A stretch of DNA of 14,111 nucleotides from Spirochaetia bacterium (lineage in GTDB: Bacteria; Spirochaetota; Spirochaetia; Treponematales; Rectinemataceae): the NCBI GenBank assembly GCA_021286925.1, contig JAJTBL010000013.1, forward strand, positions 1 through 14,111, in the 5' to 3' direction. Positions 1-7,206 of this stretch are shown one piece after another. Below the pieces are notes generated by a model. It saw nothing but the letters and a program-made list of their open reading frames with translations. It was not told where the DNA came from and ran no database searches. The translations under genes were made by a program, and so were the position numbers. Every line of letters starts with the position of its first letter. Positions within the stretch are counted from its first letter, which is position 1.

Positions 1-235
1 CGGCAAGAAATCCAACCGACAAATCGATCTGCCTGATAACGATAACCAGCGTCATTCCGACCGCGAGTACGACAATATAGCCCGACTGATTAAGAAGGTT
101 GGCGATATTTCTTGAAGAAATGAAGAGCCCCTTGGTCAGAACCGTAAAAATAATCATGATAAGTGCCAGCGCGATATACATACCATAATCTCGCAAATTG
201 CTCCTCATCATTTTTTTGATATCATTGGTTGTCAC
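1..235 (-). CDS. gguB: Sugar ABC transporter permease, GguB/MmsB-like (N-terminal part; runs off the window)
   Basis: Only the first 78 codons are inside the window; the gene continues past position 1. I translated it by hand from a GTG at 233-235. This start is preceded by a strong ribosome binding site (GGAGGGGG, four bases upstream) that overlaps the TAA stop of the ATPase gene, so the two are translationally coupled. A later in-frame ATG at about 211 has no such site. The visible protein has a short polar N-terminus, a first membrane segment (about residues 19-33, rich in Ile, Leu and Met), and a second hydrophobic stretch. That stretch ends in the motif IRQIDLSVGF, typical of the BPD_transp_2 permeases for monosaccharides (XylH, GguB, RbsC). 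It should form the inner-membrane channel that imports sugar delivered by the ChvE-like protein, powered by the adjacent ATPase. Family is clear; the assignment to GguB rather than XylH rests mainly on the neighbours. Confidence 0.88.
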   Translation of the reverse strand, partial: MTTNDIKKMMRSNLRDYGMYIALALIMIIFTVLTKGLFISSRNIANLLNQSGYIVVLAVGMTLVIVIRQIDLSVGFLA

Positions 236-247
236 AATTCCCCCTCC

Positions 248-1771
248 TTAATTGGTCGCCATGTGCATGATTTTTTCCTGAGTCGCCTCGGCGGCGGGAA
301 GCTCACCGGTAATTCGACCTGCAGAAACAACATATATTCTGTCACTCATGCCGAGAACTTCAGGCAGCTCCGAGGATATCATGATGATACTCATGCCCTG
401 CGCTGCCAGATCCCGCATTATGCAATAAATTTCGTATTTCGCGCCGACATCGATACCCCGCGTCGGCTCGTCAAAAATGAGAACATCGGGCTTGGAGAAA
501 AGCCATTTCGCTACCGAGACTTTCTGCTGGTTGCCGCCGGAAAGATTGACCACCTTCTGTTCGACATTCGGCGTTTTTATATTGAGTTTTGCCCGATACT
601 CCTCAGCAACCTTCACTTCGAGATTTTTATTGACAACATTCCAGCTCTTCACAATATCTTTGAGATTCGCAAGCGTAATGTTGTTCTCTATATCCTGGAT
701 AAGAATCAAGCCATTGCCCTTCCGATCTTCGGAAACATAGGCAAGCCCCGCCTTGATCGCTTTCTCAGGGTGATTGAATGCTGCTTTTTTGCCTTTCAAA
801 ATCAGCTCGCCCGAAAGCTGGTAGTTATCCGGATTGCCGAACAGACTGCGGGCGAATTCGGTTCTTCCTGAGCCGATGAGGCCGGCCAACCCGACAATTT
901 CGCCTTTCCTGATATAAAAATCGACATTATCCAGAACTTTTCTGCCAGTGACTGGATGAAAGGCAGTCCACTGCTTGGTCTGCAGAATGACACTGCCAAA
1001 TTCGCGTTTTTCGCGCGCTGGATAGATATTCTGTATCTCACGGCCAACCATGTGCTTGATGAGAACATTCTCGTTCACTTCACCTTTATGGGCATCGAGC
1101 GTGCAGATGGTCTGACCATCACGCAAAACCGTCACCTTATCTGCGATCCTGATAACCTCTTTCAGTTTATGGGTTATCATGATGCAGGTGACACCCTGTT
1201 CCTTCAGTCCGACAATCAAATCCAGGAGGTTGTCGCAATCATTCTCGTTCAAAGCCGCGGTCGGTTCATCCAGAATGAGCAATTTGACATTGTGGCTCAG
1301 CGCTTTTGCAATTTCCACAAGCTGCTGCTTACCGACACCGAGATCTTTGATCTTGGTCGCGGGATTGACTTTGAGCCGAACCATTTCAAGAAGTTCGGTC
1401 GCGCGCTGGATGGTTTTATTCCAGTCAATCGCAATTCCCTTCTTGATTTCATTTCCGAGAAGAATATTTTCGTAGACCGTCATTTCAGGGACAAGCGCGA
1501 GTTCCTGATAGATGATCGCGATTCCCGCTTCTTCGCTGTCATGAATGGCTTTGAATTTCTGCTCGGTTCCATTGAACAGGATCTGCCCCTCATATTCTCC
1601 ATGGGGATAGACACCGCTCAGCACTTTCATCAGCGTCGACTTGCCAGCCCCGTTTTCACCGACCAGACAATGAATTTCACCGCGCTGAACGGAAAAATTG
1701 ACATTGCTGAGCGCTTTGACACCGGGGAATGACTTGGAAATATTCTTCATTTCCAGAATTGCTGTTTCCAT
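248..1771 (-). CDS. gguA: Sugar ABC transporter ATP-binding protein, GguA/MmsA-like (two fused ATPase domains)
   Basis: This 507-residue protein is the energising subunit of a monosaccharide importer (CUT2 class). It carries two ABC domains in one chain. Domain 1 has Walker A GENGAGKST (about 38-46), a variant signature LGVGKQQ (144-150) and Walker B LLILDEPT (164-171). Domain 2 has a degenerate Walker A, GLIGSGRTE (about 297-305), signature LSGGNQQ (410-416) and Walker B VLIFDEPT (430-437). A weakened second P-loop is normal for this family (RbsA, XylG, MglA), and the length matches. I chose the ATG at 1769-1771, with a GAGG just upstream, because the family alignment begins at METAILEMKNI; the longer reading frame to 1837 would start inside a hairpin. 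The gene sits between a ChvE-like binding protein and a GguB-like permease, which supports GguA/MmsA rather than another sugar ATPase. Actual substrate is not shown by the sequence. Confidence 0.95.
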   Translation of the reverse strand: METAILEMKNISKSFPGVKALSNVNFSVQRGEIHCLVGENGAGKSTLMKVLSGVYPHGEYEGQILFNGTEQKFKAIHDSEEAGIAIIYQELALVPEMTVYENILLGNEIKKGIAIDWNKTIQRATELLEMVRLKVNPATKIKDLGVGKQQLVEIAKALSHNVKLLILDEPTAALNENDCDNLLDLIVGLKEQGVTCIMITHKLKEVIRIADKVTVLRDGQTICTLDAHKGEVNENVLIKHMVGREIQNIYPAREKREFGSVILQTKQWTAFHPVTGRKVLDNVDFYIRKGEIVGLAGLIGSGRTEFARSLFGNPDNYQLSGELILKGKKAAFNHPEKAIKAGLAYVSEDRKGNGLILIQDIENNITLANLKDIVKSWNVVNKNLEVKVAEEYRAKLNIKTPNVEQKVVNLSGGNQQKVSVAKWLFSKPDVLIFDEPTRGIDVGAKYEIYCIMRDLAAQGMSIIMISSELPEVLGMSDRIYVVSAGRITGELPAAEATQEKIMHMATN

Positions 1772-1817
1772 TCCTACCTCATTGTTGCGTGCTTCGCATG
1801 CATTGTTTCGGACAACA

Positions 1818-1849
1818 GAAAGGACGGACTCAAGCAAGCCCGTCCTTTC
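1818..1849 (-). terminator. Intercistronic hairpin between chvE-like gene and gguA-like gene
   Basis: Two perfect 10-base arms (1818-1827 and 1840-1849) form a GC-containing stem. In minus-strand RNA a G-U and a C-G pair extend it to 12 bp with an 8-base loop. It lies in the 99-base gap between the binding-protein stop and the ATPase start. Only three U residues follow the stem before a C, so it is a poor complete terminator. A partial terminator or an RNA-stabilising 3' structure is more likely. Such an element would let the binding protein be made in excess over the membrane and ATPase subunits, as is usual in binding-protein operons. Structure is seen; function is inferred. Confidence 0.6.
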
Positions 1850-1870
1850 CGTTCATTCAAACATTATGAA

Positions 1871-2953
1871 TCAAAGACCCTTGAAGTTGCTGGCAGGCCA
1901 GTAACCGGAATCGACGATTGCGGCCTTCACATTTTCTTTGGTGACCGTGGTAATCATGGTCGGCTTGGCCGGAACATCGATCTTGCCGTTGTTGTAGGTT
2001 GTTGTCTTGGGCGGAACCTTGCCGTTCAGGAAATCGACAGCGGCGGCGATAGCGTCCTTGACCAGGATGCGGACGTCTTTCAGAACGGTCATGGACTGCT
2101 TGCCATCGATGATGTATTGGATTGAAGCGATTTCAGCATCCTGTCCGGTGATGTAGTACTTGGTGACGTCTTTGTCAGCGGCGAAAGCATCAGCGATTGC
2201 GCGGGCGGTTCCGTCGTTCGGGGCGGCAATGTAGACCGTGCCTTTCATCTCTTTCTTGGCGGCAGTGAGGTTGGCTTCAGCCTTGGCCTTTGCATCGGCG
2301 AAGTTCCAGTTGGTGGTTACCTGGCCGATAATGCTCGCCATTTCATCGCGGGTGAGTGTAGCTTTCTTGGAGAGAGCTACGGCTTTGTCGGAGTTGCGGA
2401 CAATGAAGGTTCCGTCAGCGATCTTGGGCTGGAGCACTTTCCATGCGCCTTCAAAGAAGAGGAACGCATTGTTGTCAGAAGCAGCACCGGCATACAGATA
2501 GAGGTTGTTGCCCTTTCCGCTTGCCTTGGAAACGAGGTAATCGCCCCATGCCATACCGACCTGGACCGAGTCGAAGGTGACATAGTAGTCAACAGAAGCG
2601 GTTCCGCGGATAAGGCGGTCATAGGAAATGACTTTTACGCCGGCTTTGTTGGCGACATCAGCAGCAGCTGCGGCGGCTGTTCCGTCCTGCGGGCAGATAA
2701 TAAGGACTTTGATGCCCTTTGAAACCAGGGATTCAACATTGGCGCGTTCCTTGGCGGAATCGCCCTGGCTGAAAAGAACTTCGGCGCTGATGCCGGCGGT
2801 CTTCAGCGCGTCGAGGAATCTGGTCTGGTCCTGAATCCAGCGGGGTTCATCCTTGGTAGGAAGAACAATACCAACTTTCACCTGTGCAAACGCCGCATTT
2901 CCCAATACTACCAGGAAAAGAAGCGATGCGATCAACATAGCAGCACGTTTCAT
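1871..2953 (-). CDS. chvE: ChvE-like periplasmic multiple-sugar-binding protein
   Basis: This 360-residue exported protein delivers aldoses to the GguAB importer. It begins with a Lys/Arg-headed signal peptide (MKRAAMLIASLLFLVVLGNAAFA, cleaved near residue 23 after AFA). The mature part begins VKVGIVLPT and contains the sugar-contact features of ChvE/XylF proteins: the PRW motif near residue 38, YDRLIR, TFDSVQVG, SDNNAF, PNDGTA and GQDAE. It ends in DSGYWP, close to the VDGGYY ending of Agrobacterium ChvE. The start ATG at 2951-2953 has a very good ribosome binding site (AAGGAGGG, 2959-2966). It is the first gene after a roughly 180-base regulatory interval and is separated from the ATPase gene by a hairpin, so it is probably the most abundant product of this transcript. 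ChvE homologues bind several sugars (glucose, galactose, arabinose, xylose, some uronic acids), so the true ligand here is open. Confidence 0.9.
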   Translation of the reverse strand: MKRAAMLIASLLFLVVLGNAAFAQVKVGIVLPTKDEPRWIQDQTRFLDALKTAGISAEVLFSQGDSAKERANVESLVSKGIKVLIICPQDGTAAAAAADVANKAGVKVISYDRLIRGTASVDYYVTFDSVQVGMAWGDYLVSKASGKGNNLYLYAGAASDNNAFLFFEGAWKVLQPKIADGTFIVRNSDKAVALSKKATLTRDEMASIIGQVTTNWNFADAKAKAEANLTAAKKEMKGTVYIAAPNDGTARAIADAFAADKDVTKYYITGQDAEIASIQYIIDGKQSMTVLKDVRILVKDAIAAAVDFLNGKVPPKTTTYNNGKIDVPAKPTMITTVTKENVKAAIVDSGYWPASNFKGL

Positions 2954-2973
2954 CTGTGCCCTCCTTGAACTAA

Positions 2974-2990
2974 AAAGACAAAATGTCTTT
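2974..2990 (-). promoter_or_regulatory. Short palindrome in the chvE-like leader
   Basis: A perfect 7-base inverted repeat with a 3-base centre (AAAGACA, three bases, TGTCTTT) lies just upstream of the ribosome binding site of the ChvE-like gene. Read as minus-strand RNA it would be a small hairpin followed by a few U residues. It could be a regulator half-site pair or a weak attenuator. The stem is AT-rich and short, so it may also be chance. Confidence 0.35.
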
Positions 2991-3042
2991 CGCGCGGTCT
3001 GCGCTGTACACAGTTTGAGGCTGTTTTAAAAATCCGTCATTA

Positions 3043-3076
3043 GGAATGATTGAACGTGATTGTGGACTTGTTTGAA
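3043..3076 (-). promoter_or_regulatory. Candidate response-regulator operator: direct repeat with 22-bp period
   Basis: On the minus strand two similar sequences occur, TTCAAACAAGTCC starting at 3076 and TTCAATCATTCC starting at 3054. They share TTCAA-CA and a terminal CC, and their starts are 22 bp apart, close to two turns of the helix. AraC-family response regulators of the YesN type commonly bind tandem direct repeats spaced about two turns apart, next to the -35 region of the promoter they activate. The site lies about 90-120 bp upstream of the ChvE-like start codon, in the right gap for the adjacent regulator to control the transporter. No strong sigma-70 -35/-10 pair was seen here, which would fit an activator-dependent promoter. 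The role is inferred. Confidence 0.4.
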
Positions 3077-3092
3077 TTTTTTTTAAACAGGA

Positions 3093-3143
3093 TTCATATT
3101 AGCACTTTTTACGCAAAGATATGCAAAAAAGTGCTAATATGAA
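3093..3143 (-). repeat. 18-bp perfect inverted repeat overlapping the xylF-like stop codon
   Basis: Arms 3093-3110 and 3126-3143 are exact reverse complements (18 of 18), separated by 15 bases. The minus-strand reading begins TTCATATTAGCAC and ends in the mirrored GTGCTAATATGAA. The TAG stop of the XylF-like gene (3134-3136) is inside the first arm. No U-run follows the stem on either strand, so it does not look like an ordinary intrinsic terminator. It may be an mRNA-stabilising or processing hairpin at the end of the sensor/XylF transcript, or a palindromic operator for the chvE-like promoter just downstream. Confidence 0.7.
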
Positions 3144-4186
3144 GATCGAACATTGCGGTACACATCAGCCTTGGAATGGAAACCATCCTTGATAACCGTT
3201 TCATCGAGCAGGGGTTTTGTCACAAGAATTGGCTCCAGTCTGACATAGGGCACCCCGCCTTTTTTCAGCCCATCGTTGATGGTCGCGTCGGTGGTGATTT
3301 TTTCCTTTTTTGCCAGCATGACCGCAAAACCAGCCGCACGAAGCGCCAGCCGGTCGATGGGCTTGTAAATGGTCGCATATTGCGAGCCTTCGGCGATTCG
3401 CTGGCAGGCAGCCAGTTCCGCGTCCTGCCCTACGACCCGGGTTGTCGAAAGGAGGCGGTTTTCTGACAGAACATTGATGGCCGCTTCAGCGAGCATGTCA
3501 TTTCCCGCTATGACCGCATCGATGGCTCGCGTTCTTGAGAGCACCTGCTCGAGGCCTTTTCGCGCGGCTTCGTTGTCCCAGGTTTCAGGCCAGATTTCTT
3601 CGAGAATGTGGATATCGCCCCGTTCGATAAAAGGATCCAGAACTTTATGCATGCCGGTGTTGAGCATGATGGCGTTGTTATCAGTTTTTGCGCCATTGAT
3701 GATGACATAGTTGCCGTGCGGAACCACCTGAACCAGCGATTCGGCCATGAGACTGCCTACTTTTTCGTTATCGAAAGAAACATAGAGATCGACGCCGGCA
3801 TTTCTGACCAGCCGGTCATAGCTCAGCACCGGAATTCTTTTGGATTTCGCGTACTTGACGGAGGCGGTCAGCTTGTCGGCATCGTTGGGAATGATGACGA
3901 GCACATCGATCCCGCGGCTGACCATCGATCTGACTTGTTCTGCTTGGCGGTCCGCATCCTGATCGGCAACCTCGTAGATAAAATCGGCCCCCAGCTCTTT
4001 GACTGATTTTTCGAAGACTTCTAAATCCCGTTTCCAGCGTTCAACGACAAGCGAATCAAGAGAAAAGCCGACAACCAGTTTTTTATCCTGGCTTTTTTGA
4101 GCGCTTTTTCCGCATGAAACGAAAAATGTGCATGCTGTAAGCATGGCGCACAGAACAAGCAGGGTTCGTTTAATCTCCGGTTTCAT
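3134..4186 (-). CDS. xylF: XylF-like D-xylose-binding lipoprotein
   Basis: This 350-residue protein resembles E. coli XylF along most of its length. Shared features include LDSLVVERW near the N-terminus, VSRGIDVLVIIP, SYDRLVR, VSFDNEKVG, VPHGNYVI, a DNNA motif, GQDAELAACQRIA, YKPI, INDGLK and TVIKDGFH near the C-terminus. These include the Arg, Asp/Asn and Lys positions that hold xylose in XylF. I chose the ATG at 4184-4186, which has AGGAGG five bases upstream. The N-terminus has a short positive region, a hydrophobic core and alternative lipobox cysteines (LTAC at Cys19, or FVSC at Cys25), so it is probably a lipoprotein; which cysteine is modified is uncertain. The start overlaps the end of the response-regulator gene by 17 bases, so it is co-translated with the sensory genes rather than the transporter genes. 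It may feed the GguAB importer, or work in sensing. Confidence 0.85.
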   Translation of the reverse strand: MKPEIKRTLLVLCAMLTACTFFVSCGKSAQKSQDKKLVVGFSLDSLVVERWKRDLEVFEKSVKELGADFIYEVADQDADRQAEQVRSMVSRGIDVLVIIPNDADKLTASVKYAKSKRIPVLSYDRLVRNAGVDLYVSFDNEKVGSLMAESLVQVVPHGNYVIINGAKTDNNAIMLNTGMHKVLDPFIERGDIHILEEIWPETWDNEAARKGLEQVLSRTRAIDAVIAGNDMLAEAAINVLSENRLLSTTRVVGQDAELAACQRIAEGSQYATIYKPIDRLALRAAGFAVMLAKKEKITTDATINDGLKKGGVPYVRLEPILVTKPLLDETVIKDGFHSKADVYRNVRSSY

Positions 4187-5678
4187 GGGCGCCTCCTGTT
4201 TTTCTCGCGAAATCGGCCATATACGCAGTTGGTGTCGTTCCAATCAATTTTTTAAAAAGCCTTGCAAAATAATTCTGGTCTGGATAACCGCAGGAAGCGC
4301 TCACTTCCTTGACGCTGGCGCCTGGCCGCTCCAGCATTTTTTTTGCCTGTTCGATTCTAAACATGACCAGATAACGTGAAAATCCCTGACCGGTTTCCTC
4401 AGCGAACAAGCGGGACAATCTTCCCGGGGAGATTCCGATAGCATCGGCGACTGACTCCAGACTGAGTGGTTTTGCGTAATTATTGTGCACAATGGACATG
4501 GCATCGGTGACAATGCGTGAATATTTCCCCGCTGCTTTTTCAAGATGCTTCAGCAGAATACCGATTTTCCGTGTTGCTTCCGCAGCAAAGAAATCTGCAG
4601 AGGGGCTGAGGCAGAGGGATTTCACGTGCATTATATCCTCAGCCTCCTCAATTGAGAGGCAGGACCTCTCCAGCAGTTCGCGAGTCACTCGACCGACTAA
4701 CGCAATAAAGGTACCAATTTCGCTGTCTGTGGGAAGCCCCGAAGCGTGGGCGCATGCGCGGATTTCTTCAAGCAGAGGAAGTACAGGCTCTGTCTTTCCG
4801 GTCTGGAGGCTGTCCGTTAAATCATTTTCCAGCGCGGTGAGAAGCGGTTTCCAGACAGCAGTGCTACCATTGTCTGTCCCATGATTGAGATTGCTGATAG
4901 CAGCGTCCCAAGATTGTGCAATTTCAGCAATGGAACAGGGTGAGCCAAATCCAAACAAAGCGCCTGATCTCGCTTGCAGAATTTCATGGAGTTCCCCGAA
5001 CGCCTCTTCGGAAACTGCCGGAATAAATGCTGCAAGCATTGCGGGAGAAATTTTTTCTGCCAGAATATTGGTTTTATATTGAATATCGCTGAGAATATCA
5101 TCGAGATCGGCAGGTGCCGCATGGATTGCACAGGCAATCCCGGTGTCATTATTCAGCTCCAGGATGGATTGTAACTGAAGGGCCTTTTCTTCGTTCATGG
5201 CACCCATCACCATCGAGTAGACAAGGTTCTGCGCGGCGAGTGCTGTGCGTTCCTCTTTCAATTCGTGGAGCATGAGGCTTGTTTTTTCAAGCCTGTCACG
5301 GTTTTCAAGGAATTTTTCGGCACGCTTGAGCGAAAGGGCGAGTGCCTCAGCAGCGACCGGCTTGAGAAGATAGTCGACCACCCCAAGCTCAAGCGCTTCG
5401 CGGGCAATTTCAAATCGTTCATAGGCGGTAATCATGATAAACGATGGATTGACGCCTTTTGCCTTGATTTCGCGTATCGCTTCAAGACCGGAAAATCCTG
5501 GCATCTTAACATCCATCAGAACTATGTCCGGCGCGGTTCGGATCGCTTTTTCCACCGCTTCCCTGCCCGAATTCGCGATGCCGGCCAATTCATAAACCCC
5601 GGAAAAATCCCGCTTTATGATATGAGCAATCCCGGAAGCCACTGGCAATTCATCATCAACAACGAGAATGCGATACAC
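4170..5678 (-). CDS. YesN-type response regulator (REC domain + AraC-family DNA-binding domain)
   Basis: This is a 502-residue cytoplasmic transcription regulator. The receiver domain (about 1-120) has the acidic pair D8-D9, the phospho-acceptor D56 in VLMDVKMP, T84 and K106 in LLKPV. A long middle region (about 120-395) without recognised motifs links to a C-terminal AraC-type double helix-turn-helix (about 400-495), with ISPGRLSRLFAEETG and GYPDQNYFARLFKK matching the family consensus. I place the start at a GTG (5676-5678): AGGAG lies six bases upstream and the receiver begins directly with YRILVVDDE. The longer reading frame to 5762 would add 28 residues that belong to the kinase region. 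Only one base separates it from the kinase stop, so the pair is translationally coupled. It probably activates the downstream sugar-uptake genes; targets are inferred from position. Confidence 0.93.
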   Translation of the reverse strand: MYRILVVDDELPVASGIAHIIKRDFSGVYELAGIANSGREAVEKAIRTAPDIVLMDVKMPGFSGLEAIREIKAKGVNPSFIMITAYERFEIAREALELGVVDYLLKPVAAEALALSLKRAEKFLENRDRLEKTSLMLHELKEERTALAAQNLVYSMVMGAMNEEKALQLQSILELNNDTGIACAIHAAPADLDDILSDIQYKTNILAEKISPAMLAAFIPAVSEEAFGELHEILQARSGALFGFGSPCSIAEIAQSWDAAISNLNHGTDNGSTAVWKPLLTALENDLTDSLQTGKTEPVLPLLEEIRACAHASGLPTDSEIGTFIALVGRVTRELLERSCLSIEEAEDIMHVKSLCLSPSADFFAAEATRKIGILLKHLEKAAGKYSRIVTDAMSIVHNNYAKPLSLESVADAIGISPGRLSRLFAEETGQGFSRYLVMFRIEQAKKMLERPGASVKEVSASCGYPDQNYFARLFKKLIGTTPTAYMADFARKTGGAHETGD

Positions 5679-5679
5679 A

Positions 5680-7206
5680 TCAGTCTCCTTTCTGGGGGAT
5701 TCGAATAGTGACAAGCGTACCGCCGCCCAATCTGGAATGAATCTCGACAACACCGGCACCATTGGTGGAAAGCGTTATGCGACGCATGACATTGCGCAGG
5801 CCTATGCCTGAACCATCTTTGCGGGCAGGCTCATGATTGGTGTCGAGATCCTGGTAGAGTTTTGTAATTTCGTGTTCGCTCATCCCCTGACCGTCATCCT
5901 CAACCTGCATAACGACATTTGACTCGTCGAGAGATATTGCAATTTTTATTGTACCGCCCTCTTCTTTTTTCGCCAGCCCGTGGGTAATGGCATTTTCAAT
6001 CAGCGGCTGAAGGAGCAAGGCAGGTGTTTTCGCGCTGAGCGCCGATTCTTCAGCATGAATTTCGAATTGATAACGGGCACCAAATCGTGCCTGCAACAGC
6101 CTGATGTACCGCTGGGCACATTCAAGTTCTTCGGAAACAAGCACGGTACGGAACGTCGGCTTGAGCGCATATCGAATGAAACCTGCGAGGTCTTCGAGAA
6201 AATTGCTGGTTCTGTCCGCGTTTTCTTCCCACGCTATTCCCATGCCGGCCGAAAGCGTGTTGTAGAGGAAATGAGGATTGATCTGGCTTTGAAGAGCGAG
6301 CAGTTCAGCGTCTTTTAATTTATGTTCCATGTCGAGGACATGCATGCGTTCCTGCATCAGGCTTTTTTCCATTTCCGCCTTTTCCTGCATGCTGTTGAAG
6401 GACTGTTTGATATTATCACGCATGGTCGAAAAAGCAGTTGCCATAACGCTTATTTCATCCATTCTATCAGGCTTCGGAAGTTCCGCTGCATAGTTGCCGG
6501 TGCCGAGCGCGTTAGCCGCTTCAGCAAGTACGGCGAGCGGTTCGGTCAAGGTATATGAATAGGAGATGAGCAGCATGAGCCCGAGAAGAGTTGCCGCAAC
6601 AACCAGTATCGCGTTCGTGGTCACCGCGGGAGAAATTACGGACTTGTAATTACTGAATGCCGCGATAGAATCGGCAATAAAGACCTTTTCATTCTTTTCA
6701 ATCAGAAATCGTATAACGTCAGCGATTTTTTCCGATTCGTAATAGGCAGTTGAATAGGTTTGGACATCGCGGCCGCGTTTTCCGGAAACGCTGGTTTCCG
6801 TTTTGATGATGTACTGCTCGATTGCTCGCGCCAGATCACGATGGAGAAGCAGCGATTCGTCATTCCTGATTTCCTGGTTGAGTTTTCTTGCAGTATCCGA
6901 CAGATGCGTCGAATTCTTGATGTACTCTTTCAGGGCATCTGAATTTTTCGAAGTCAGATAATTGGTGAGGCTGGTTTCTGTGCGGGCGAGCGACTCACGG
7001 ACATCTTTCATGAGGAGGTTGTTTCTGAAGAGCACGCTGACAGAATCAGCGAGCTGGAATGACGCGAGTCCGGTATACAGGGTTGCCGACATCATTATGA
7101 GAAGAATAAGCGCTGAATGCCGGATCATCCGGCTTCGTACCGTATCCGGCTTCTGCTGGTTTTTGCGGTTTTTCATCATCGTGCCGCGCTCACCATGTGG
7201 TCTCAT
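5680..7206 (-). CDS. YesM/LytS-type sensor histidine kinase
   Basis: This 508-residue membrane kinase has TM1 (about 30-52), an extracytoplasmic, mostly helical sensor region of about 140 residues, TM2 (about 196-219), and a HAMP linker (about 220-270). A coiled coil leads to a His_kinase domain with phospho-acceptor His312 in INPHFLYN, and then a GHKL ATPase domain follows. The ATPase boxes are visible as N box LIENAITHG (402-410), G1 DDGQGM (437-442) and G2 GSGIGLRNV (465-473). The start ATG overlaps the stop of the upstream binding-protein gene in an ATGA arrangement, with AAGGCGG upstream; a later ATG at codon 10 or 11 cannot be ruled out. The extracytoplasmic part has no obvious sugar-binding fold of its own. 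Ligand information therefore probably comes from the neighbouring binding protein, as in the XylFII-LytS pair of Clostridium beijerinckii. Confidence 0.94.
   Translation of the reverse strand: MRPHGERGTMMKNRKNQQKPDTVRSRMIRHSALILLIMMSATLYTGLASFQLADSVSVLFRNNLLMKDVRESLARTETSLTNYLTSKNSDALKEYIKNSTHLSDTARKLNQEIRNDESLLLHRDLARAIEQYIIKTETSVSGKRGRDVQTYSTAYYESEKIADVIRFLIEKNEKVFIADSIAAFSNYKSVISPAVTTNAILVVAATLLGLMLLISYSYTLTEPLAVLAEAANALGTGNYAAELPKPDRMDEISVMATAFSTMRDNIKQSFNSMQEKAEMEKSLMQERMHVLDMEHKLKDAELLALQSQINPHFLYNTLSAGMGIAWEENADRTSNFLEDLAGFIRYALKPTFRTVLVSEELECAQRYIRLLQARFGARYQFEIHAEESALSAKTPALLLQPLIENAITHGLAKKEEGGTIKIAISLDESNVVMQVEDDGQGMSEHEITKLYQDLDTNHEPARKDGSGIGLRNVMRRITLSTNGAGVVEIHSRLGGGTLVTIRIPQKGD

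Noticed and set aside
1772..1837. 22-residue N-terminal extension of the GguA-like ATPase
   Set aside because: The upstream ATG falls in the hairpin loop, lacks a ribosome binding site, and the family begins at the ATG at 1771.
3100..3131. Sigma-70 promoter TTGCAT / TAATAT within the inverted repeat on the minus strand
   Set aside because: The spacing is 19 bp and both boxes match poorly; the likeness probably comes from the AT-rich palindrome.
3093..3143. Inverted repeat called as an intrinsic terminator
   Set aside because: No T-run follows the stem on either strand, so I list it as a repeat of undecided function.
5679..5762. 28-residue N-terminal extension of the response regulator
   Set aside because: It overlaps the kinase C-terminus, and the GTG at 5678 has a good ribosome binding site and starts directly at the receiver domain.
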